A stretch of 64,000 nucleotides of DNA, from contig CALHGE010000037.1 in assembly GCA_938029725.1 (NCBI GenBank), forward strand, positions 50,668-114,667, given 5' to 3'. Shown one piece after another: positions 43,386-52,268 of the stretch (positions are counted from its first letter, which is position 1; every line of letters starts with the position of its first letter). The position numbers and the translations under genes are program-made. This DNA is from an uncultured Flavobacteriaceae bacterium (lineage in GTDB: Bacteria > Bacteroidota > Bacteroidia > Flavobacteriales > Flavobacteriaceae). The notes beneath the pieces were generated by a model. The model did not search any database and had not been told where the DNA came from. It saw nothing but the letters and a program-made list of their open reading frames with translations.

Positions 43386-46196
43386 ATGGAAGAGAACGAT
43401 GAAGATTTGAATCTGCCCCCGGATCAGGAGGGTTTACCTAACGAAAGTTCTAGTGAAGAACGTAACGATGCACAATCTTTTGAAGAGAACGCTGATACGG
43501 ATCTGTCTGGGGCCGCAGAAAGCGCTGCTGAAGATTCTGAAGACAACAGCTTGACTAAGGTCACCGGAATGTACAAAGATTGGTTTCTAGATTACGCTTC
43601 TTATGTAATCTTAGAGCGAGCTGTGCCTGCCATCGAAGACGGCTTTAAACCTGTTCAGCGTCGCATTATGCATGCGCTTAAGGAGTTGGATGATGGTCGC
43701 TACAATAAAGTAGCCAATGTTGTTGGGCATACGATGCAGTATCACCCGCATGGTGATGCTAGTATTGCTGATGCCATGGTGCAAATGGGTCAGAAAGATA
43801 TTTTAATTGATACCCAAGGGAACTGGGGTAATATCCTTACCGGAGATAGGGCTGCCGCTTCAAGGTATATTGAAGCGAGATTATCAAAATTTGCTTTAGA
43901 TGTTGTTTTTAGTCCGAAAATTACTGAATGGCAACAATCTTATGATGGAAGAAAAAAGGAACCCGTAAACCTGCCAGTAATGTTTCCTTTATTGTTAGCG
44001 CAAGGAGCTGAAGGTATTGCAGTAGGACTTTCAACTAAAGTACTTTCACACAACTTTATTGAACTTATAGATTCCTCGATAAAGCATTTAAAAGGACAGC
44101 GATTTTCAATTTTTCCTGATTTTCTTACCGCAGGAATTATTGATGTTAGCAATTATAATGATGGGCTTCGAGGAGGAAAAATTCGGGTGCGAGCTAAAAT
44201 ATCCACATTAAATAAGAATACAATTGTAATCAACGAAATTCCTTATGGAACGAATACATCTTCTTTAATCGATTCGATCTTAAAAGCAAATGATAAGGGT
44301 AAAATAAAAGTTAAAAAGGTTGAAGATAATACGGCTGCAGATGTTGAAATTTTGATTCATCTTCCTTCAGGCATATCCCCAGATAAAACTATTGATGCAC
44401 TCTATGCATTTACAGCATGTGAGTCATCTATTTCACCACTAGGATGTATTATTGAGGATAATAAGCCTTTGTTCATTGGTGTAACAGAAATGTTAAAACG
44501 CTCTACAGATGCTACTGTGGAATTACTTCGTCGCGAATTAGAAATTCAATTGGGCGAGTTAGAAGAGCAATGGCATGCCGCATCTTTAGAAAGAATTTTT
44601 ATTGAGAATAGAATTTACCGTGATATTGAGGAAGAAGAAACCTGGGAAGGCGTTATAAAAGCTATTGACAAGGGACTTAAACCACATACCAAACACTTAA
44701 GACGACTTGTTACTGAGGAAGATATTTTACGTTTGACCGAGATCAAAATTAAAAAAATATCAAAATTCGATTTAGGTAAAGCGCAGCAACACCTTGATAG
44801 TTTAGAAGAGAAAATCGCTGAAGTAAAGCATAATTTGGCCCACCTGATAGATTGGGCGATAGCCTATTTCAAAAGACTGAAAGTCACTTATGGAAAAGAT
44901 AGGGGCCGTAAATCTGAAATTCGAATTTTTGATGATATCGAAGCTACGAAAGTAGTCATGAGAAATACAAAACTCTATGTAAATAGAGAAGAAGGTTTTG
45001 TTGGTACTTCGCTAAAAAGAGACGAATATATTACTGATTGTGCAGATATTGATGATGTAATCGTATTTACGCAAGATGGTCAAATGATGATCACCAAGGT
45101 AGATTCAAAAACCTTCATTGGCAAGAATATTATCTACGTTGCTGTTTTTAAGAAAAAAGATAAGCGAACCACTTATAACATGATTTATAAGGATGGTAAA
45201 GGCGGGCCTAGTTATGTGAAACGGTTTAACGTTACCAGCATGACTAGAGACAAACTATACCCTATGGGTTCTGGAAAAGCAGGCACTGATGTACTCTATT
45301 TTTCCGCCAATCCGAACGGAGAAGCTGAAGTTATAACGGTATTACTTCGTCAAGTAGGAAGCGTTAAAAAGTTAAAGTGGGATCTTGATTTTTCAGATGT
45401 AATTATTAAGGGTCGCGCTTCAAAAGGAAACTTAGTCACCAAATATTCTGTAAAACGAATTGAACTCAAAGAAAAAGGTGTTTCTACCTTGAAACCTCGT
45501 AAAATTTGGTTTGATGATATCGTAAGACGTCTAAATGTAGATGGAAGAGGGGAGTTGCTTGGCGAATTCAGAGGAGATGATTTATTGCTAATAGTAAGTC
45601 AAAAAGGAATTGTAAAAACCATATTACCGACACTGACTACCCGTTTTGTTGACGATATGATCGTATTGGAAAAATGGAATCCTAAGAAACCATTGTCTGC
45701 TATTTATTTTGATGGGGAAAAGGAGAAATACTACATCAAACGTTTCTTAATTGAGAATGAGCATAAGGAGGAAGTCTTTATATCAGAGCACCCAAAATCG
45801 GTTTTAGAATTAGTTTCAACAGATTGGAGACCTGTTGTCGAAATAGAGTTTTCGAAACCAAGAGGGAAAGAAGCGAAACCAAATCAAAGTGTAGATATTG
45901 AAGATTTTATTTCTATTAAAGGAATAAAGGCTCAAGGAAATCAATTGATTTCTGAAAAGGTTAAAAATATTAATATATTAGAACCCTTGCCTTTTGCTGA
46001 ACCAGAAGAAACAGTGACTTCCGAAATGGAAGTAGTAGATGAAGAGAACCTTAGTGAAACTACAGAAAATTCTGTAGCGCCAGCTGATGAGGTTGAAACA
46101 CCTTCAAAACCTGAAAAGAAGCAAAAACCTTCTGATGATTCTCTAGATCTTAATGATGAAGATCTTGATGATGAAGGTCAAATAACCTTGTTTTAA
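43386..46196 (+). CDS. parC: DNA topoisomerase IV subunit A (ParC-like) with acidic N-terminal extension
   Basis: A 936-residue breakage-reunion subunit. The catalytic Tyr161 is in AAASRYIEARLSKFA, preceded by FKPVQRRIMHALKELDDGRYNK and YHPHGDASIADA. Before this core is an unusual 58-residue acidic leader. A C-terminal propeller region follows (GTSLKRDEYITDCADIDDVIVFTQDG, GRASKGNLVTKY, and others). The protein ends in a Glu/Asp-rich low-complexity tail closing with QITLF, which resembles a DnaN (beta-clamp) binding peptide. It forms an operon with parE. Confidence 0.93.
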   Translation: MEENDEDLNLPPDQEGLPNESSSEERNDAQSFEENADTDLSGAAESAAEDSEDNSLTKVTGMYKDWFLDYASYVILERAVPAIEDGFKPVQRRIMHALKELDDGRYNKVANVVGHTMQYHPHGDASIADAMVQMGQKDILIDTQGNWGNILTGDRAAASRYIEARLSKFALDVVFSPKITEWQQSYDGRKKEPVNLPVMFPLLLAQGAEGIAVGLSTKVLSHNFIELIDSSIKHLKGQRFSIFPDFLTAGIIDVSNYNDGLRGGKIRVRAKISTLNKNTIVINEIPYGTNTSSLIDSILKANDKGKIKVKKVEDNTAADVEILIHLPSGISPDKTIDALYAFTACESSISPLGCIIEDNKPLFIGVTEMLKRSTDATVELLRRELEIQLGELEEQWHAASLERIFIENRIYRDIEEEETWEGVIKAIDKGLKPHTKHLRRLVTEEDILRLTEIKIKKISKFDLGKAQQHLDSLEEKIAEVKHNLAHLIDWAIAYFKRLKVTYGKDRGRKSEIRIFDDIEATKVVMRNTKLYVNREEGFVGTSLKRDEYITDCADIDDVIVFTQDGQMMITKVDSKTFIGKNIIYVAVFKKKDKRTTYNMIYKDGKGGPSYVKRFNVTSMTRDKLYPMGSGKAGTDVLYFSANPNGEAEVITVLLRQVGSVKKLKWDLDFSDVIIKGRASKGNLVTKYSVKRIELKEKGVSTLKPRKIWFDDIVRRLNVDGRGELLGEFRGDDLLLIVSQKGIVKTILPTLTTRFVDDMIVLEKWNPKKPLSAIYFDGEKEKYYIKRFLIENEHKEEVFISEHPKSVLELVSTDWRPVVEIEFSKPRGKEAKPNQSVDIEDFISIKGIKAQGNQLISEKVKNINILEPLPFAEPEETVTSEMEVVDEENLSETTENSVAPADEVETPSKPEKKQKPSDDSLDLNDEDLDDEGQITLF

Positions 46197-46200
46197 TAGC

Positions 46201-46632
46201 ATGAGAGGTTTTTTTACAGAATTTAAGAATTTTGCCATTAAGGGTAATATGGTCGATATGGCCATTGGTATAATAATAGGAGCTTCTTTCAATGCGGTGG
46301 TCAACACCTTGGTGAAGAAAATAATTATGCCACCCTTATCTTTATTGTCTGGTGGTATAAATCTTGATAATCATAAATATGTCTTGCGTGAGGCAGCTGA
46401 AGGTATGGAGGAGGTTGCTATTGGTTATGGAGATCTTCTTAATGTTTTAATTGATTTTTTGATTGTTGCACTAACTATTTTTATGGTAGTAAAAGGAATG
46501 AATCGTTTCCGAAACCAAGCAGAAGATGTTACCAATAAAAAGGTTGAAACGCCAAAAAATATAGAATTACTGTCAAAAATTGAGAAATTACTTGAAGAGC
46601 AAAATTTACTGCTGAGAAAACAAAAAGATTAA
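46201..46632 (+). CDS. mscL: Large-conductance mechanosensitive channel
   Basis: A 143-residue MscL: N-terminal amphipathic GFFTEFKNFAIKGNMVDMAIG followed by TM1 (IIIGASFNAVVNTLVKKIIMPPLSLLSG), a periplasmic loop and TM2 (LLNVLIDFLIVALTIFMVVKGMN), and a charged C-terminal bundle (IELLSKIEKLLEEQNLLLRKQKD). It forms the pentameric emergency channel for osmotic downshock. It starts 4 nt after the parC stop, so it is probably co-transcribed. Confidence 0.96.
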   Translation: MRGFFTEFKNFAIKGNMVDMAIGIIIGASFNAVVNTLVKKIIMPPLSLLSGGINLDNHKYVLREAAEGMEEVAIGYGDLLNVLIDFLIVALTIFMVVKGMNRFRNQAEDVTNKKVETPKNIELLSKIEKLLEEQNLLLRKQKD

Positions 46633-46740
46633 TTTTGTTTAAACAATCAACGAGGCTTGCTTCTGAATATCTCAAAATGTTTAACAACTTTTTCATTCGA
46701 ATTGATAATACCTATCTTTAAAAAAAAATGTAGTTTTTAA

Positions 46741-47706
46741 ATGGATTTAACAAACCCTTATATTTACGGAGTTCCTGCTTTTATTGCTTTTATTTTATTA
46801 GAAATCACTTACAGCCATACACATGGAGACGAAGATTTGTATGTGTGGAAAGATTTTATGGCAAGTGGAGTCATGGGTATTGGTTCAGCAATTATTAGCC
46901 CTTTGATTAAAGTAGTGGTACTAATTGCAGTATTCAATTTTACTTATGAGCTATTTAATCCTATCGTGGAAGGAACTATCGACACCCGAATGAATATCAT
47001 GGGCTATGCATCTTTCGGCTATGAATGGTACATCTTTTTGCTATGTCAATTTGCAGACGATTTTACCTATTATTGGTTTCACCGTGCGAATCATGAGATT
47101 AGAATTCTTTGGGCGGCGCATATTGTACATCACTCCTCTGATAATTTTAATTTAGGAACAGCAATCCGTAATGGGTGGTTTACTTTGTTATATAAACCTT
47201 TCTTTTATATGTGGTTACCTGCCGTAGGATTTCCTGTTGAAGTGGTTATTTTTGCTTTGGCAATTGAGTCGTTCTGGCAGTTTCAGTTGCATTCCAAATA
47301 TGTTCCAAAAATGGGATGGATTGAAAAAATATTCAATACTCATACCATGCATCAAGTACACCATTCTCAAAACGTGGAGTATTTAGACAAGAATCATGGG
47401 GGCTTCTTAAACATGTTCGATAAGATATTTGGCACATGGAAAGAATTAGATGACGGTGTAGATGTTAAGTTTGGAGTTATTCACGCGCCATCATCGTACA
47501 ATCCTATTGTCATACTTACACATGAGTTTAAAGACATTTGGATGGATACAAAGAAGTCACCAAAGTTATCACATAAACTGATGTATATTTTCGGCCCTCC
47601 CGGATGGAGCCATGATGGCAGTACTATGACAGTAAAACAACAACAAAGGCTCTTTAAGAAGCAAAAAATAGAGAATCCTGATCTGGCTTTTAGTCGCCCA
47701 AATTAG
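46741..47706 (+). CDS. Sterol desaturase / fatty acid hydroxylase superfamily protein
   Basis: A 321-residue polytopic membrane protein with the histidine boxes HRANHE, HIVHHSS and HTMHQVHHSQN that bind two irons. Membrane helices surround these motifs. Family members hydroxylate lipids or break alkyl-glycerol ether bonds. It differs clearly from the paralogue at 21454 (DEDLYVWKDFMASGVMGIG start, longer C-terminus). A near-consensus -7 element (TATCTTTA, 46713-46720) precedes it, and a perfect terminator follows. Confidence 0.88.
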   Translation: MDLTNPYIYGVPAFIAFILLEITYSHTHGDEDLYVWKDFMASGVMGIGSAIISPLIKVVVLIAVFNFTYELFNPIVEGTIDTRMNIMGYASFGYEWYIFLLCQFADDFTYYWFHRANHEIRILWAAHIVHHSSDNFNLGTAIRNGWFTLLYKPFFYMWLPAVGFPVEVVIFALAIESFWQFQLHSKYVPKMGWIEKIFNTHTMHQVHHSQNVEYLDKNHGGFLNMFDKIFGTWKELDDGVDVKFGVIHAPSSYNPIVILTHEFKDIWMDTKKSPKLSHKLMYIFGPPGWSHDGSTMTVKQQQRLFKKQKIENPDLAFSRPN

Positions 47707-47730
47707 AGCTTGAAGTTCATTTATAATTTA

Positions 47731-47757
47731 AACCCTCGTGATGTTATCACGAGGGTT
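47731..47757 (+). terminator. Intrinsic terminator of the hydroxylase-like gene
   Basis: AACCCTCGTGAT (47731-47742), loop GTT, ATCACGAGGGTT (47746-47757): a perfect 12-bp stem followed by TTTGTTTTTT, 25 nt after the stop. Confidence 0.92.
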
Positions 47758-47878
47758 TTTGTTTTTTATAAATATAGCGGCTCGTTTATGTCACTAGAAT
47801 TCGTAGTTTAAGCTGTCCTAGACATAGCAAGCCTTTTGCTAATATCAAACTATTGAACTTCAGTTTAAAGGTGGTTTT

Positions 47879-48481
47879 TTAGAGATCGCTTTTTTCTAAA
47901 TCAGGAAACGGGCGATAAGCGTAGTATTGTAAAACTTCTTCTAAAGCCATTTTAAGTGCTTTATTTACTGGCAATATAATGTTGCCTAAGTGAAAATCAA
48001 TTTGATTTAATTGCATGTAATATTCAGTAAATACGGGTACATACAATCCTTTATCAATTGCTTCAGAGGTGGTATTGTAATTTTCTGCCTGGCCCTCCTT
48101 AATAATTTTACAAGTAGCCAACCTTAAATTCCCATATTTATCTGTATTCGCAGCAAATCCGAATAAGCGACAAATCAAGCCTCTATATTTGTAACTTCCG
48201 CAGCTACCTCGATTAACACCAGGTGTAGGTTTGTATATCAAACAAATGGAGCTGTCTGTCTGATTGAGTTCCATGAGCATTTTTTCCGCTTCTCCATTTA
48301 AGAACAAATGAAAGGCCCATGGTAAAAATTCTAGGGGAGATGCTTCCACATCTGGGTGTGTGCAACATTTTCCACAACCAGCAACACAACCAAGCCCTGA
48401 TGCCTTTTGAAATTGAGCGCTTTCCTGCTCTAATTGATAAAAAAGTTTTTCTACCAATTTAGCTCTTCGCTCTATGGACAT
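47879..48481 (-). CDS. YkgJ-family cysteine cluster protein
   Basis: A 200-residue YkgJ/zinc- or iron-chelating protein. Conserved cysteine groups are CVAGCGKCC (with GLG before) and GSCGSYKYRGLICRLFG, and the later ATCKI. The arrangement CxxxCxxCC ... C ... C ... C is the family's metal-binding set, thought to bind a zinc or iron-sulfur site. The function of this family is not settled. The gene stands alone on the minus strand. Confidence 0.85.
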   Translation of the reverse strand: MSIERRAKLVEKLFYQLEQESAQFQKASGLGCVAGCGKCCTHPDVEASPLEFLPWAFHLFLNGEAEKMLMELNQTDSSICLIYKPTPGVNRGSCGSYKYRGLICRLFGFAANTDKYGNLRLATCKIIKEGQAENYNTTSEAIDKGLYVPVFTEYYMQLNQIDFHLGNIILPVNKALKMALEEVLQYYAYRPFPDLEKSDL

Positions 48482-48585
48482 TAGTTTTTATCGAAGGTAG
48501 CCTTAATTCGTCTGTGGTTCACTTTCTTTCGTAAAAGAAATTATGATGATTTCCAAAACTTTTATAAAACCGACCGAACTTCTAC

Positions 48586-49380
48586 TTATGCGGCTTTCTT
48601 TTTCTTGCTCATCCGCATATTAAAGAACTCAACCATTAAAGAGAATGCAATGGCAAAATAGAGATATCCTTTTGGTACCGTGCCAACTTCTTGTCCAAAT
48701 ACTACCACATGCCCGATGTGGGCAGATTCTGCAATTAGCATAAACCCTATCAAGATTAAAAAGGAAAGGCCCAATATTTGAATGGAAGGATGTTTGTTTA
48801 CAAATTCCCCGACAGGGTTAGCGAATAGCATCATAATAATTACTGAAATAACAACTGCAACAATCATTAGAATCAAGGCATCATTGGGGTTAGGAGAGAT
48901 GCCGTTAGTCATGCCAATCGCTGTTAATATAGAATCGAAAGAGAAGACAATATTGATGACTGTAATTTGTAAAATTGCTTTTGAAAGCGTATTCCCTCTT
49001 GCTTTAGTAACCTCTCGTTCGTCATGACCTCGGTCTTCTACTTTCTCATGAATCTCTCGGGTACTTTTATACAAAAGAAAGAGTCCTCCTGCAAAGAGAA
49101 TGATAGCTTGCCAGCTAATTCCTCCAGAAATCCAATTGAGATCAAAAACCAGAAAAGGCTTCTTCGCTGCTGTAAGCCACGTAATTCCAAATAAAAGTAC
49201 AATCCGCATAACCATAGCCAGAACGAGCCCGATATTGGTTGCTTTTTTTCTTTGGCCTTTTTCTAATTTACCTGCGGCGATCGAAATGAATATAATATTA
49301 TCAATACCTAGAACAATCTCTAAAAAAGTCAGTGTGAGGAGGGCTATCCAGGCATCCGGACTTGCGAAAATTTCAAACAT
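48586..49380 (-). CDS. TerC-family integral membrane protein
   Basis: A 264-residue protein with about seven membrane helices. TerC signatures are LTLTFLEIVLGIDNIIFISI near the N-terminus and IVFSFDSILTAIGMTNGI in the middle, each with the conserved acidic residue in a helix. Members export manganese or support protein secretion; tellurite resistance is only the name's origin. No ter operon genes are nearby, so metal export is the better guess. A small lipoprotein gene lies 18 nt upstream. Confidence 0.92.
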   Translation of the reverse strand: MFEIFASPDAWIALLTLTFLEIVLGIDNIIFISIAAGKLEKGQRKKATNIGLVLAMVMRIVLLFGITWLTAAKKPFLVFDLNWISGGISWQAIILFAGGLFLLYKSTREIHEKVEDRGHDEREVTKARGNTLSKAILQITVINIVFSFDSILTAIGMTNGISPNPNDALILMIVAVVISVIIMMLFANPVGEFVNKHPSIQILGLSFLILIGFMLIAESAHIGHVVVFGQEVGTVPKGYLYFAIAFSLMVEFFNMRMSKKKKAA

Positions 49381-49398
49381 AGTGGTATGGTGTTAGTG

Positions 49399-49758
49399 CT
49401 ATTTAGTTCTTAGGGCTGTGCCTCGTATTTTTTTTGCATCTCCAACGAGGCTATATTCAAATGTATAAGAATTATCTGTTGTAGACAATATCTTCATATG
49501 AACAGAGGCTTTTGATTTTACATCTTGTAAAACAAACTCACAATCGTTAACCCATTTTACGGCTGCACTATCAATTTTATTATCATAATATTCTACGCTG
49601 TAGTTTTGATCCCTAGTAAACGTACCCAATTTCTCTTCTCCGTTAACTATATAATTGAAGCTAAAAGTTCCGGTTTTGTACTCTTGACAATTGCGTTCTG
49701 GTTGGTCACAAGAGAGTAAGAAACTTGTAATGAGTAGGCTGTAAAATATCTTTTTCAT
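49399..49758 (-). CDS. Small lipoprotein (family often misnamed DNA topoisomerase IV)
   Basis: A 119-residue lipoprotein with signal ending SFLLSC. The mature part, NCQEYKTGTFSFNYIVNGEEKLGTFTR ... AAVKWVNDCEFVLQDVKSK, is a small beta-barrel-like domain common in flavobacteria. I recall that databases often label this family DNA topoisomerase IV; nothing in the sequence supports that, and the true parE-parC genes are at 41484-46196. It is probably co-transcribed with terC. Confidence 0.7.
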   Translation of the reverse strand: MKKIFYSLLITSFLLSCDQPERNCQEYKTGTFSFNYIVNGEEKLGTFTRDQNYSVEYYDNKIDSAAVKWVNDCEFVLQDVKSKASVHMKILSTTDNSYTFEYSLVGDAKKIRGTALRTK

Positions 49759-49970
49759 AGGGGGTACAAATTAGTGAATTAAGCAATAGATGCCATAAGA
49801 CTCATCTGAATTTAACTATTGTATTTTGGAGATTGCGTTACTAAGTAATAGCGGAAGGCTTTGCGGCTTTTAGTAATGTCATAGTACACCTTTATTTCAA
49901 ACAATCTCTTTATAGCGTGTGAAGAGTATGAATCAAAGTGAGAGATAAGCACTATTTTTTATTTTGTAGT

Positions 49971-49978
49971 TATATTTG
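49971..49978 (+). promoter_or_regulatory. Candidate -7 promoter element of the M14 peptidase gene
   Basis: TATATTTG, exact TAnnTTTG, ends 9 nt before ATG 49988. Its TTG at 49976-49978 would be the only earlier start, so the promoter argues for ATG 49988 and for a very short leader. Confidence 0.4.
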
Positions 49979-49987
49979 TCTCATCAT

Positions 49988-51112
49988 ATGATTTTAGACC
50001 GCAGTATATATTTAAATTATAAGGAAAACTCTATTCAAGGTAGGTATGTTATCAATGAACAGATCATTAATTTTCTAGATGGTTTAAGCACAGATTTTTG
50101 CATTGAAACTCAAGGTTCTTCGGTCGAAGAAAGGCCCATCAAATCTATAACATGGGGTCGCGGAAAGAATAAGGTTCTGATGTGGTCTCAAATGCATGGA
50201 AATGAATCAACAACCACAAAAGCCGTTTTAGACTTACTTAAATTTTTTGAATCAGATACTGCTTTATCTCTTGCTTTTTCAGCGAGTTGTACGCTAAAAA
50301 TTATTCCTATTTTGAATCCTGATGGGGCAGAAGCTTACACAAGGGTAAATGCCAACCAAATTGATTTGAATCGAGATGCTCAGAATAGAAGTCAGCCCGA
50401 AAGTATAGTGCTGAGAGAAGTTTATGAAGATTTTCAGCCAGATTTCTGTTTCAATTTACATGATCAACGCACCATATTTAATGTTGGTGCTACATCAAAA
50501 CCGGCTACGATTTCTTTTTTAGCTCCTTCCCATGATGTTGAGCGTTCGATTTCCAAAACACGTGAGATTAGCATGCAGTTAATTGCTGCGATGAATAGCG
50601 AACTTCAAGAGTTTATACCCGGGCAATTGGGGCGCTATGATGATGGTTTCAATGCAAATTGTATTGGTGATACATTTCAAATGTTAAATACACCAACTAT
50701 CTTATTTGAGGCAGGGCACTTTGCTGAAGACTATGAGCGTGAGAAAACTCGGGAGTATGTTTTTTATGCTTTAGTGAAAGCTCTTCATTCTATTAGTGAG
50801 AATGAAATACAAGTGTATTCGCAAAAAGAGTATTTCGAAATTCCTGAGAACAATAAGCTTTTCTTTGATGTGCTAATAAAGAATGCCCAAATTATAAATA
50901 AATTGTACACAAAAGAGGTCTGTATTTTATACACTGAAGTTTTAAAAAATAAGAAAATCTCTTTCGAAGCTAGAATAGTAAAAAACGAAATTTCAACTTC
51001 CTTTTTTGGTCATAAAACGTATGATTGTGCAGACAATACTGATTTTTTATTGCTTAAAAAACAGTCTTTTTGGAATTTACTTCAAGTTTCAGATACTGAC
51101 TATATTTCTTGA
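49988..51112 (+). CDS. M14-family zinc carboxypeptidase-like protein
   Basis: A 374-residue M14 metallopeptidase without a signal peptide. Zinc ligands His70 and Glu73 are in MHGNES; NPDGAEAYTRVNANQIDLNRDAQ carries the conserved substrate-binding Asn/Arg, NLHDQR supplies the third zinc His, and FEAGHF the catalytic Glu. The cytoplasmic location suggests a peptide-recycling or acyl-amino acid hydrolase role. The last 100 residues form an extra domain of unknown role. The start is ATG 49988; a TTG at 49976 falls within the promoter-like TATATTTG. Confidence 0.88.
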   Translation: MILDRSIYLNYKENSIQGRYVINEQIINFLDGLSTDFCIETQGSSVEERPIKSITWGRGKNKVLMWSQMHGNESTTTKAVLDLLKFFESDTALSLAFSASCTLKIIPILNPDGAEAYTRVNANQIDLNRDAQNRSQPESIVLREVYEDFQPDFCFNLHDQRTIFNVGATSKPATISFLAPSHDVERSISKTREISMQLIAAMNSELQEFIPGQLGRYDDGFNANCIGDTFQMLNTPTILFEAGHFAEDYEREKTREYVFYALVKALHSISENEIQVYSQKEYFEIPENNKLFFDVLIKNAQIINKLYTKEVCILYTEVLKNKKISFEARIVKNEISTSFFGHKTYDCADNTDFLLLKKQSFWNLLQVSDTDYIS

Positions 51113-51157
51113 AATATATTAAATCCTTACATTTTCTTTAAAAAAACGAAGCTTTTG

Positions 51158-51188
51158 TTGAGTTTTATTTCTTAATATTCTATTTTTG
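51158..51188 (+). promoter_or_regulatory. Bacteroidota-type promoter of the Lrp gene
   Basis: TTG at 51158-51160, 20 nt, then TATTTTTG at 51181-51188, an exact TAnnTTTG. The ATG is at 51206, so the leader is about 12 nt. Confidence 0.5.
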
Positions 51189-51205
51189 CTCAAAATTCGA
51201 ATCCA

Positions 51206-51685
51206 ATGGGAAAAGTAAAATTAGACGAAATTGACCACCAGATTCTAGACATGTTGATTGACAACACTAGAACTCCATTTACTGATATAGCAAAGAAGCT
51301 TCTAATCTCTGCAGGTACTGTTCATGTGCGTGTAAAGAAGATGGAAGAATCAGGTATTATAAAGGGCTCTTCACTGACCTTAGATTATGTTAAATTAGGC
51401 TATGCGTTTATCGCATACGTTGGTGTGTTTTTAGAGAAAACGCATCAGACAAAATTTGTTTTAGAGCGTTTAGAGCAAATTCCGAACGTTACTATTGCTC
51501 ACATTACGACTGGTAAATTCAATATTTTTTGTAAAATACGTGCGAAAGACACGACGCATGCAAAGAATATCATTTTCACCATAGATGATATAGAAGGTAT
51601 TAGTAGAACAGAGACGATGATATCTTTAGAGGAGAGCTTTAATGATAAGAAACGTTTGATGCACAAAATCTTTAATGACCTGTAG
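51206..51685 (+). CDS. Lrp/AsnC-family transcriptional regulator
   Basis: A 159-residue regulator: winged HTH (about 4-60, LDEIDHQILDMLIDNTRTPFTDIAKKLLISAGTVHVRVKKMEESGII) and a C-terminal RAM/ACT-like ligand domain (AYVGVFLEKTHQ ... VTIAHITTGKFNIFCKIRAKD). Such proteins sense amino acids and control nearby or global metabolic genes. No obvious divergent target is adjacent; amino-acid catabolic genes (proline dehydrogenase, alanine dehydrogenase) are 2-5 kb away. A strong terminator ends the gene. Confidence 0.93.
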   Translation: MGKVKLDEIDHQILDMLIDNTRTPFTDIAKKLLISAGTVHVRVKKMEESGIIKGSSLTLDYVKLGYAFIAYVGVFLEKTHQTKFVLERLEQIPNVTIAHITTGKFNIFCKIRAKDTTHAKNIIFTIDDIEGISRTETMISLEESFNDKKRLMHKIFNDL

Positions 51686-51707
51686 CATTTAAAAAGGATA
51701 AAAAAGG

Positions 51708-51734
51708 AATCCCAAGCTACTATGGCTTGGGATT
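51708..51734 (+). terminator. Intrinsic terminator of the Lrp gene
   Basis: AATCCCAAGC (51708-51717), 7-nt loop, GCTTGGGATT (51725-51734), followed by TTGTATTTTTA. Perfect 10-bp stem, 22 nt after the stop. The next start codon (ATG 51750) is 15 nt beyond the stem. Confidence 0.88.
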
Positions 51735-51749
51735 TTGTATTTTTATACT

Positions 51750-52265
51750 ATGAAAGCATCTGATTTAAAAGAAGGAGATTATAATCCGTATTACAAAACG
51801 TATATTGATAAACTAGGAGATTCTGATTTGCTAGCTACTCTTAAAAAGCAGTCTGAAAACTTCCCGAAATTTATGGAGAGTATTCCTAAAGACAAACTAC
51901 ACTATGCTTATGCTGAAGGAAAATATACAGTTTTGGAAGTTTTTCAACATATTATAGATACAGAAAGAGTTTTTCAATATCGAGCACTGCGTTTTTCTCG
52001 GAATGACAAAACTCCTTTACAGGGTTTTGAGCAAGATGATTTTGTTATTGAATCTGGAGCGAATAGTAAAAGTATTCAAACTATGATTTCAGAATACAAG
52101 GCTGTTAGAGCTTCTACGCTAAGCTTATATGCTACTTTAAGTGCCGATGTTTTAACGCGAATAGGTACAGCTAGCGATTCTCCAATGAGCGTAGGTGCTA
52201 TTGGTTTAATTACTTGTGGGCATCAAAGACACCACAGAGATATTATTAGAGAGCGGTACTTATAA
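51750..52265 (+). CDS. DinB-family protein
   Basis: A 171-residue DinB/YfiT-type four-helix bundle: KFMESIPKDKLHYAYAEGKYTVLEVFQHIIDTERVFQYR near the middle and GHQRHHRDIIRERYL at the C-terminus. The His of VFQHIIDTE and the His pair in GHQRHH are the usual metal ligands. Members act as thiol S-transferases or unknown hydrolases. The start is ATG 51750; a TTG at 51735 lies directly on the terminator T-run. Confidence 0.88.
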   Translation: MKASDLKEGDYNPYYKTYIDKLGDSDLLATLKKQSENFPKFMESIPKDKLHYAYAEGKYTVLEVFQHIIDTERVFQYRALRFSRNDKTPLQGFEQDDFVIESGANSKSIQTMISEYKAVRASTLSLYATLSADVLTRIGTASDSPMSVGAIGLITCGHQRHHRDIIRERYL

Positions 52266-52268
52266 AAA

